A DNA stretch of 51,964 nt from Candidatus Zhuqueibacterota bacterium (lineage in GTDB: Bacteria > Electryoneota > RPQS01), in contig RPQS01000025.1 in assembly GCA_003818605.1 (NCBI GenBank), forward strand, positions 1 to 51,964, in the 5' to 3' direction. Of the stretch, positions 41,858 through 49,210 are shown one piece after another. The notes under the pieces are model-generated. The model was not told where the DNA came from. It was given only the letters and a program-made list of their open reading frames with translations, and searched no databases. Position 1 is the first letter of the stretch. Each line of letters starts with the position of its first letter. Both the position numbers and the translations under genes were made by a program.

Positions 41858-43864
41858 ATGACAATTAAATCTATGTCGGATCAAATAAATCAATCGAATA
41901 AGCGCCTGAGGTCAGACTGGCCCGGTTGGCCCTATCTCATCATCGGGCTGGCCGTGTTGCTCCGTGTCATCCATATCCTTAACAGCCGTTCCAATCCGAC
42001 GTTTTGGGCTCCCGCTGTGGATCCGGGTTGGTATGACCAAACCGCTCAAAACATTGTACTCGGACAGTGGGGGCCGTTTCCGCTGTTCCGTGCGCCGCTG
42101 TATACGACTCTTTTAGCAGCCGTCTATGCGGTTTTCGGTCACGATCTGGTGGTTGCCCGCCTTCTGAACGTGCTCTTTCAGGGAGTCGCGATCTGGGCGG
42201 TGTGGCGGATCGGCCGGGCTTATTTCACTTCCGCCGTCGGAATCGTTGCCGCCTTGCTATTGGCCGTAAACGGCACCACGATTTACTTTGCCGGAGAACT
42301 TGTTTCATCCAGCGCCGAAATGATGGTGGCCGCACTGGGCCTATGGGCAACGCTCCGCCTGACTCGCGATCCGGGACTGACCTCCGTCACCGTTTGCGGT
42401 TTAATATGGGGTTTTGCCGCCATTACCCGCCCCAATTTTCTTTTCGTCTACCCCGTCGTCATCGCGGCAATCGTACTGCTCGCCCGGATTAAGCCTCTTT
42501 TTTCCCGCCGAACGGCTGTCTCTGTCGGGGTCTGGCTGATCTCCGCCTTCATTCCCATCTTGCCTATTACGGCGGCCAATTATTTCTATGGCGGTGAAGT
42601 CGTGATGATCGCTACGCAGGGCGGTGTCAATTTCTGGATCGGCAACAACCCCGAATCCACAGGTATTCTCTCGATCTTGCCCGGATACGGCAACACGTGG
42701 ACAATGGGGGATGCGGAATCTGAGGCCGAACGCGAAATGGGTCGTCCACTGAAGTCCGGCGAATTATCCAACTACTACTACGCAAAAGGCTGGAATTTCC
42801 TGAAAGCGCATCCCGGACCCGCCATCCGGTTCATGATACGGAAAACCGCGCTGTTTTTCAACCGTTTTGAAATATCCAACAATAAACACATTACTCATTT
42901 TGCCGGATTATCCCCGTGGCTGCCCTTCCTGATTCACCTGAATTTCGGAATTCTGATCCCATTGGGACTATTGGGTTTCTGGATTGCATGCAGGAGCCAG
43001 CCTGCCATAAGAATAATTGCCGGACTGTTGCTCTGCTATGCAGCCAGCGTGGTTCTCTTTTTCATTACCGCTCGTTTTCGTATGCCGGTCGTGCCTTGGC
43101 TCGTCTTTCCCGCTGCTATCGGGCTGGTTTGGATTGCGGGTATTTTCCGCAAGCGTCCAACTCGCAGTGATCTCGATCCGCTCTTTATTCTTATCCCCGG
43201 GATAGTAATAGCCTATTTGAATATATGGAATCTTACCGAAGCTCCGATTGGTTGGGCACGTTACATGGAAGGAAACGCATTTTTAAGGCTCAATCAGTTG
43301 GATTCAGCTAAGGTATGCTTTTTTGATTCTATACGTGATAGCAATGCCGTAGCCCGCTCCCAATTGAATCTCGGAGTCATCGCTCAGAGGTTGGGCAATA
43401 ATACGGAGGCTCTGTACTGGTATCAGGAAGCGCTGAAGGCGGATTCCCACAATGCGGATATCTGGAATAACCTCGGCACCATTCAGGAAGCCTCTGGCGA
43501 TACCCTGAAAGCGCTGGCCAGTTATCAAAAGGCGCGCGCGCTTCGCCCGTCTGCTCCGGATCCGCGGCACAACCTTGCGGGAATCCATTTCCGTCTTGGA
43601 AACAGCGCTTTCAAGCAGCGACAGGATTCTCTCGCCCTTCGTCATTTCCAGGAATGCATCGCGCTGGAACCGTCCGCTCCGGTTTTTCACAATCTGGCGC
43701 TCGTCTACGCGGAACTGGGTGACATGTCACGCGCTCTCGCTTCCGTCGAACGCGCGCTTCAGTTCGATCCGTACTTCGTGCAATCCGAAAAACTCAGGGC
43801 GCGGCTTTTATTGGAGATGAAAGCAACTCTAAAAGCCGAACCGGTTCCGCTAACGCGGGATTGA
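41858..43864 (+). CDS. GT39-type membrane glycosyltransferase with TPR tail
   Basis: This 668-residue inner-membrane protein has about ten hydrophobic segments in residues 20-440 and resembles the ArnT/PMT (GT39, GT-C fold) family, which moves sugars from polyprenyl-phosphate donors. After the first membrane helix the acidic motif AVDPGWYDQTAQ fits the family's catalytic Asp loop. The C-terminal 170 residues are soluble and contain four to five TPR units (for example RSQLNLGVIAQRLGN, ADIWNNLGTIQEASGD, PVFHNLALVYAELGD). The ATG at 41858 is preferred; one at 41873 and a GTG at 41774 are alternatives. Its last 71 bases overlap the 3-prime end of the oppositely oriented membrane protein gene. Substrate unknown. 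Confidence 0.82.
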   Translation: MTIKSMSDQINQSNKRLRSDWPGWPYLIIGLAVLLRVIHILNSRSNPTFWAPAVDPGWYDQTAQNIVLGQWGPFPLFRAPLYTTLLAAVYAVFGHDLVVARLLNVLFQGVAIWAVWRIGRAYFTSAVGIVAALLLAVNGTTIYFAGELVSSSAEMMVAALGLWATLRLTRDPGLTSVTVCGLIWGFAAITRPNFLFVYPVVIAAIVLLARIKPLFSRRTAVSVGVWLISAFIPILPITAANYFYGGEVVMIATQGGVNFWIGNNPESTGILSILPGYGNTWTMGDAESEAEREMGRPLKSGELSNYYYAKGWNFLKAHPGPAIRFMIRKTALFFNRFEISNNKHITHFAGLSPWLPFLIHLNFGILIPLGLLGFWIACRSQPAIRIIAGLLLCYAASVVLFFITARFRMPVVPWLVFPAAIGLVWIAGIFRKRPTRSDLDPLFILIPGIVIAYLNIWNLTEAPIGWARYMEGNAFLRLNQLDSAKVCFFDSIRDSNAVARSQLNLGVIAQRLGNNTEALYWYQEALKADSHNADIWNNLGTIQEASGDTLKALASYQKARALRPSAPDPRHNLAGIHFRLGNSAFKQRQDSLALRHFQECIALEPSAPVFHNLALVYAELGDMSRALASVERALQFDPYFVQSEKLRARLLLEMKATLKAEPVPLTRD

Positions 43865-45689
43865 GTTCGCAGGCTTGTATCGCTTCTTTCCGGGCTTCTT
43901 CTCGTTTTCCCGATTGCGCATAAATCAACGCAAGATTGTGATGCCTTTCCGCCGACATCGGTAAAAGCGTCACGGCTTCCATCTGAAATTTCAGTGCGTC
44001 TTCCGGCCGGTTCTCAAGCAAGAGAGAACCGGCTTCTTTTTCGAGCACCTCCGCCCACAGCGTATCCGCGCGATTCATCACCAGCTCATACACTCGCCAC
44101 ATCGTCCGGTATACATTTCCCGCCTGAATCACCGACATACGATGCGGCCGCACCGGCTTCGCTTCCGGAAAAGTCTGAATGTAGAGCGGATCGCGTGCGC
44201 CTAAATGCAGCCAAACCGTATCCACTCCGGCAAAACGCATTTCAATCAGAAGTTGCCGCAATTCGCGCGGATTTCCCGCCGTAAAAAACTCGCGCCCTTT
44301 CCATAACGAAGCCAAATCCGCGCACTGGGATGTGGTGGGACACATCACCGGAGATCCAAGCTTCGACTCTATCAGCCGCACATGATCCGAACATTCCCTC
44401 TGCCGCGCGTAGCCGAGAACGCCCGACTGAGCGGTTTGTATCAGCGTGAGAATCATCAGGATGGTGAACAAGCGCCCGCGTGCCCGTTGAGATGAGGCAA
44501 GGTCAAGTATAAATAGGGGGACGGCGAAGAGCAAAACGCGCGGTCCCCAATGTACGCCTTCCCATACCGGCGTTACCGCCATAGCGGCCAGAATACAAAT
44601 CACTCCAAGCCAAAGTGCAGGCCTATGGCGATAGGGAGGAAGCAGTAGAAGCAGCGTCCACGGCAGGCAGACGAGAAGTGAATTGGCTCCCATCAACGCC
44701 ATCGGCGGAAGCGGAGACTGCCACAGGCGATACGCATGAATGGCTGTGGCGGCAAACACCGCGATTAAACCAAAGATCCAATGCCTTCGCTTGTTGCCGG
44801 ACTCCCCCTTCCACAGACAATAAGCTCCGGTTAATAAGAGCAGAATAATAGTGCACGACAGAAAAATATTCCGGTCCGCTCGAAAGAGCAGATGATATAC
44901 AGCGGTCAATCTGTCTCCGAACCACTCCGCGAAACCGTGCGATCCCGCCGCGCGATTCATCTGCAGCTGTATCCAGGCGGATTGCTCCGATCCCATCCCC
45001 TGCCATAAAAGCAGCGCTGCCGATCCTGCCAAGGCTCCCAACACGAACCAACATACGGGAGCGAAACGGCTTTTATCGCGAATGTTCCGGAATACTTCGT
45101 AACCGGCCAAAGCCGCGCCGATGATCGCCGTTTCATGCCGCAGGACAATCGCGGCGGACAGCAGTAATCCCGATGCGAAGCGCAGTACGCGGCCATGATT
45201 ATGGCTGAATACCAGCCAAATCGCCGGCCATGCAAAAAGCCAACTCAGCGCGTGTTCCCAGGGTATCAAACCATAGAACGTCAGCGGCAGCAGCAGAAAC
45301 GCGAAAGGAACGCCCGCCCATTCAAACGCGATCCAAGTGATGATGCTGATCAGCGCGGGCGCCAGTCGTCTCAGTACATGATTTCCGTCGAACAGGTGTT
45401 TATATAATACTCTTGCCCACGGCGAAAACCCCAGTGCAAATCCGCCGCTTTCCCGCTCGGCAAAGGGCAGCAGCAAAGGCGGATTCCCGCTCGGTTCGGC
45501 CAACCGCGAACGGATCGGTCCGTCGGTCACGCTCTCTGCCCACAGTCCGCTTCCGGCATACGCGGCAATTCGCTTGACGCCGTCGTCAATCGTCCACGTT
45601 CCCTCGCGGGGAAGAAGCAGCGATCCGGCGATCATCAGGATCGCCCAGACAACGCCGCAGCGGCGGGATCGTCGGCTGATATTGTTCAT
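43794..45689 (-). CDS. Polytopic membrane protein with C-terminal TPR, GT-C glycosyltransferase-like
   Basis: This 631-residue protein has about ten hydrophobic segments, an early acidic motif (TIDDGVKRIAAY, reminiscent of the GT-C Asp loop) and a C-terminal soluble part with one or two TPR units (AERHHNLALIYAQSGKREEA). Its architecture mirrors the convergent GT39-type gene, but I cannot assign a family with certainty. The frame is open to 45737, yet that stretch contains the terminator of the upstream gene, so I chose the ATG at 45687-45689 (MNNISRRSRR). No clear ribosome binding site precedes it. Its 3-prime end overlaps the neighbour by 71 bases. Confidence 0.75.
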   Translation of the reverse strand: MNNISRRSRRCGVVWAILMIAGSLLLPREGTWTIDDGVKRIAAYAGSGLWAESVTDGPIRSRLAEPSGNPPLLLPFAERESGGFALGFSPWARVLYKHLFDGNHVLRRLAPALISIITWIAFEWAGVPFAFLLLPLTFYGLIPWEHALSWLFAWPAIWLVFSHNHGRVLRFASGLLLSAAIVLRHETAIIGAALAGYEVFRNIRDKSRFAPVCWFVLGALAGSAALLLWQGMGSEQSAWIQLQMNRAAGSHGFAEWFGDRLTAVYHLLFRADRNIFLSCTIILLLLTGAYCLWKGESGNKRRHWIFGLIAVFAATAIHAYRLWQSPLPPMALMGANSLLVCLPWTLLLLLPPYRHRPALWLGVICILAAMAVTPVWEGVHWGPRVLLFAVPLFILDLASSQRARGRLFTILMILTLIQTAQSGVLGYARQRECSDHVRLIESKLGSPVMCPTTSQCADLASLWKGREFFTAGNPRELRQLLIEMRFAGVDTVWLHLGARDPLYIQTFPEAKPVRPHRMSVIQAGNVYRTMWRVYELVMNRADTLWAEVLEKEAGSLLLENRPEDALKFQMEAVTLLPMSAERHHNLALIYAQSGKREEARKEAIQACELNPALAEPVRLLELLSSPIKAAP

Positions 45690-45693
45690 AATG

Positions 45694-45735
45694 AAAAAAA
45701 CGGAGGGCTGCAAAGCGGTTGCCATGCAGCCCTCC
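45694..45735 (-). terminator. Intrinsic terminator of the PorV-like / lipoprotein operon
   Basis: A perfect 11-bp inverted repeat (45702-45712 with 45725-45735, arms GGAGGGCTGCA, 12-nt loop) is followed on the minus strand by a run of seven T (45694-45700). It lies 37 bases past the lipoprotein stop and just upstream of the next minus-strand gene. Confidence 0.9.
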
Positions 45736-45771
45736 AAGTCACAGTTTTATTCTGCAAGACTCCGCCGGCCT

Positions 45772-48018
45772 TTATTGGCCTCCCAACTCACTGCCTGAAT
45801 GAATGGTGTTAAAGGCCAATGTTTGGTAAGCGACGAGGATTCCCACCGGATGTCCTTCGACGGTGAATCCCGGCATAATCGGAATAGACACCAATTCATC
45901 GTTCTTGATAAAAGACAACGGGAACGTGAACAGCGCCGCGCGGAAACGATTCACCGTCCAGATTCGCAACTGACCGGTGTTCGGATCGAAGTTAATGAGG
46001 CCTTCGTTGCGATTGAAGAACGTGGAGACGGGCTGGTCATGGCTCGGATCCACCGGAATAAACGAGTAATCCACCTGCAGCTCATCGGCGGTGGTCCAGA
46101 TTCCGGACTGCGCCGGCGTGGAAACCACGATCCGCCAGCGTCCGTTGGATTGATCTACCCACATGAACTCGCCGTACACGCCGCGGGTCACGTTGTAAAC
46201 GCGCGTGACGTCCAGAATACGGGCGTTCGTGTTGAACGTGGTCGCGATGGAATCATCGTCGGGAGACAGATAAGCCACGCTGGCCGACGTAGGCGGGAGA
46301 ACCGCGCAGTCCACGTTTGCCGTGTCGTATTGCTGATTCGACGTGCTCGAGAAGTAGTTATACTGCGTCAGCGAGTAGTCGAATCCCGTCTGTCCCGTGG
46401 AACGGCCGAAATAATCCACTTCCGGCAAATAGCTCAAACGCGTGCCGCCGAACAAGACCGATCGCACGATCGCCGTGTCAATTTCCAGACGCCTTAAAAA
46501 CTGGTCCGTTGTGTTCGCACCTGCGAAGTCCGCCGGACTTAAATCGGGATGGGTTCGGTCGTAGCGGGGTTTGGCCGTGATCGTCGAAAGCCCCACGTAG
46601 TTGCGGAAGAAGGTGTCGGCTACGCGGGTGAGTCCCGGAGCCAGCGGGCCTGTCGGCAATTGAAAGATGCCGCCGAAAATGCTGCGTCCCGAAATCATCA
46701 CGTTCCCGCCGACGTCCATATAGTCCATGAGCACGCGCAGCTTTGCGTGAACCGGAGCGGGATCCATATTCTGGCAGGGAACGTTGTCGGCGATAATCCA
46801 AATCCATTTAAAACGGCGAATGTAATCATAGGGAATGAGGTTCGCTGAGAAAATGTCGTTGTCTATAAGCCAATGAACCTGATCGTCGTTGTAAAGGATG
46901 GGATCATGCTGATAGGAAAAAGGCATGACTTGACGAACTTGTTCCGCCAACTCTAAACCCTCTTCCACGACTTGATTGTAGAAGGCTGTCAAATCGGCGT
47001 TCTGCTGTCCGCCGCAAATCCGCGATAAATTGTAAGAACGATTCCAGTCAATCAGCAGCAGTTGCTTGTCGAAAACGGGTCGAACGGCGCGGAAGGTGGC
47101 CATCGCGACCGTGTCCGCTTCCGTCAAACCGTCGTCCCGTACCTTGAGCAGAAAACGGTACGAACCGTCGAAGTCGAACGTCTGGCCCATGTTTGCCATG
47201 CACCAAGCGGAATCGGCGAACCACCCGGAAATATTCACTTGCGTCATCGCGTTCCACGGACTCCAGCCGGAAGCAAAGCCGGTGACGCGGCTGCTGTCGT
47301 CATACACGGGATGCGGCAGCGTGTCCGTAGTGCCGTCGGTGCGATCCACAACCAGCAGCCAGCTGAACTCCAATTGAATGATGTTCAACTCGCGGCTGTC
47401 CGGATCGGTGCCCTGCCACAAAAAGCTGATGCCGGTGTAAGTGGCGGTCGTCGTGTCGTTCCAGAATAGCGTGTCGGGAACGTTGTAAACCGTGCGGAAT
47501 TCCAAAGGATTCAGCAGTTCCACGTCCAGCGCCCATTTCACGCGCGGCGTATTGGGCGGATTGTTCGTGCGGAAAAATGTCCGGACTTTCACGGGGGAAA
47601 CGCTGTTCTGATTGTCAATACAGCGGACCATGAAAATATGTTGCGTGATGCTGTCCTGCTCCGTCCGCCGCAGGCGGATCGTGTCGGACGTCAGATACGT
47701 CTGCACCCACGCGCTCGCCGGCAGCCCGTTGATGTAGTTGCGTAAGGCTTCGTCGCCCGCGTTATAGGCGTCAATGGCGGCCTGCGTCGAATCGTCGTGG
47801 TATTGATAGCCAACCACCATTCCGTCCGGATCGTAGCCCATCCAGTGAACTACCGGGGCGTAGTTGAACACGCTGCTGTCCAGCGGCACGTTCACAAAAT
47901 ACACCGTGGGCAACTGATTCGTATCCTCATCGCCCGTCAGACGGTCACATCCCCAGTAGATTCCCACGAGGGCCAAAGCCAGTGCGGCGACAATGTAGAC
48001 TCTTATTTGATGAAGCAT
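45772..48018 (-). CDS. Probable surface lipoprotein of unknown function, PorV operon
   Basis: This 748-residue protein has a lipoprotein-like signal: a hydrophobic core followed by GIYWGC with Cys24 as the putative lipidated residue. The lipobox is imperfect because Tyr occupies the -3 position. The body contains beta-sandwich-like segments (Asp- and Trp-rich, SGWSPWNAM, FSWLLVVDRTDGT) and a Rossmann-like central part (LLIDWNRSYN; VLMDYMDVGGNVMISGRS) that resembles glutamine-amidotransferase-like folds, but I recognise no family. The ATG at 48016-48018 is supported by GGAG six bases upstream; an upstream start at 48174 is rejected. It is the last gene of an operon with a PorV-like protein and a T9SS-tailed secreted protein. 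Confidence 0.78.
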   Translation of the reverse strand: MLHQIRVYIVAALALALVGIYWGCDRLTGDEDTNQLPTVYFVNVPLDSSVFNYAPVVHWMGYDPDGMVVGYQYHDDSTQAAIDAYNAGDEALRNYINGLPASAWVQTYLTSDTIRLRRTEQDSITQHIFMVRCIDNQNSVSPVKVRTFFRTNNPPNTPRVKWALDVELLNPLEFRTVYNVPDTLFWNDTTTATYTGISFLWQGTDPDSRELNIIQLEFSWLLVVDRTDGTTDTLPHPVYDDSSRVTGFASGWSPWNAMTQVNISGWFADSAWCMANMGQTFDFDGSYRFLLKVRDDGLTEADTVAMATFRAVRPVFDKQLLLIDWNRSYNLSRICGGQQNADLTAFYNQVVEEGLELAEQVRQVMPFSYQHDPILYNDDQVHWLIDNDIFSANLIPYDYIRRFKWIWIIADNVPCQNMDPAPVHAKLRVLMDYMDVGGNVMISGRSIFGGIFQLPTGPLAPGLTRVADTFFRNYVGLSTITAKPRYDRTHPDLSPADFAGANTTDQFLRRLEIDTAIVRSVLFGGTRLSYLPEVDYFGRSTGQTGFDYSLTQYNYFSSTSNQQYDTANVDCAVLPPTSASVAYLSPDDDSIATTFNTNARILDVTRVYNVTRGVYGEFMWVDQSNGRWRIVVSTPAQSGIWTTADELQVDYSFIPVDPSHDQPVSTFFNRNEGLINFDPNTGQLRIWTVNRFRAALFTFPLSFIKNDELVSIPIMPGFTVEGHPVGILVAYQTLAFNTIHSGSELGGQ

Positions 48019-48044
48019 GTTGGTCTCCGTAAACGTTCCGCGTC

Positions 48045-48087
48045 CCTTGCGGCGCGGCCCAACCGATCGGCGGATGTTTCCGCAAGG
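48045..48087. repeat. Intercistronic inverted repeat between porV-like and lipoprotein genes
   Basis: CCTTGCGG (48045-48052) and CCGCAAGG (48080-48087) are 8-bp arms around a 27-base loop that itself contains CCGATCGG. There is no T run. It may tune the level of lipoprotein relative to PorV-like message. Confidence 0.45.
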
Positions 48088-48088
48088 T

Positions 48089-49174
48089 TTAGAAGAACGA
48101 CTTGGGGAACTTGTACCCGAGTGAGAACCGGTGTGTATTTTCCATGAACGCGATCCCGGTAAACGCGTAGTCAATCGTCAATCCCAAACGATGAAGCTTC
48201 AGGCCGGCGCCGATGGTCGCGCCGTTCTGGAAAAACTTTCCCGTCTCGCTAAACAGCGGATATTCATAAAACGGATCCCGATCCGTGGCGTCCTCGCCGT
48301 CGTCAATTTTCCGCTGGTAGTCTTCCCAGTTCCAGCGATGAACACCGTTGATCTTCTTGCCGAACCGCAGGAAGGCCATGTCCTGATAGCCGTACTCCAA
48401 ACCGATATTGTAGACTTCCACGTTATCGTTCGGATGCGACCAGGCCAAGCCGACCAGCAGCGCGTGTGTGCCCACCGAGTCCGATCCCGTCCACCATTGC
48501 CTGTCTTTGGAATTCAACGCGTAGGCGGAAACGCCGAACGTGAAATTCATCGGCATCGGAAACGGCCCGTCTACGAAATTCATATCGGGTCCGAAATTCG
48601 ACGTGAACATGGCAATGCGCACGCTGCGCCAGCCTGTATTATAATACGTTCCCACGTCCGCCGCCCAGCCTGATGCGGATTTATCCGCCAGCGTTTCGTT
48701 CAAGTACTTGAACGTGCCGCCGACGGAAAATTTATCCGTGAGCTTCTGACTGTACGTGAGTCCGAGCGCCACGTCTCCGGCCGTAAATTTACGACCCGTG
48801 CCGTTGGGACGCTCCGGCGTCGTTTCATCCATTTCGTCTGTAGTCAGGTAGACCACGGACGCGGCCCACGCTCCGTTCCATTTGTCCATCGGATGCGTGA
48901 TCCCAAGAAAACCGTATTGAAGGCCTGCGACATAGTCAATGTAGCTGAACATGCCTTCGGGCTTTTCCAGCCGGGCAATCGCGCCCGGATTGTGGTAGAT
49001 GGCGCTGGCGTCGTTGGCAACCGCTACAAACGCTTCGCCCATTCCCACCGCGCGGCAACTTGGACTGATTTTCAGGAACTGCACGCCCGCAGTCCCGACT
49101 TTAGCCTGAGCCCAAACGCTCTGGGGAATGAAGGGAAGTGCGGCCAGCAATACAAGAAGCGGCCATCGCTTCAT
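48089..49174 (-). CDS. porV: PorV/PorQ family outer-membrane protein
   Basis: This 361-residue protein has a signal peptide (about 1-23, ending VWAQ) and an N-terminus GTAGVQFLKISPSCRAVGMG typical of the PorV/PorQ family (FadL-like beta-barrels). NDASAIYHNPGAIA follows near residue 53, and the protein ends in Phe. PorV shuttles T9SS cargo from the translocon to the attachment complex; PorQ-type and other paralogues have less clear roles, so exact subtype is open. It is expressed between a T9SS-tailed secreted protein (36 bases upstream) and a lipoprotein (70 bases downstream). Confidence 0.85.
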   Translation of the reverse strand: MKRWPLLVLLAALPFIPQSVWAQAKVGTAGVQFLKISPSCRAVGMGEAFVAVANDASAIYHNPGAIARLEKPEGMFSYIDYVAGLQYGFLGITHPMDKWNGAWAASVVYLTTDEMDETTPERPNGTGRKFTAGDVALGLTYSQKLTDKFSVGGTFKYLNETLADKSASGWAADVGTYYNTGWRSVRIAMFTSNFGPDMNFVDGPFPMPMNFTFGVSAYALNSKDRQWWTGSDSVGTHALLVGLAWSHPNDNVEVYNIGLEYGYQDMAFLRFGKKINGVHRWNWEDYQRKIDDGEDATDRDPFYEYPLFSETGKFFQNGATIGAGLKLHRLGLTIDYAFTGIAFMENTHRFSLGYKFPKSFF

Positions 49175-49210
49175 AGGAGGATCCTTCCGTCTATGTGAAG
49201 CAACTGAAGC

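Noticed and set aside
45690-45737. Upstream start for the TPR membrane protein
   Set aside because: The stretch is the arms and T run of the terminator of the preceding operon, so the start at 45689 is more plausible.
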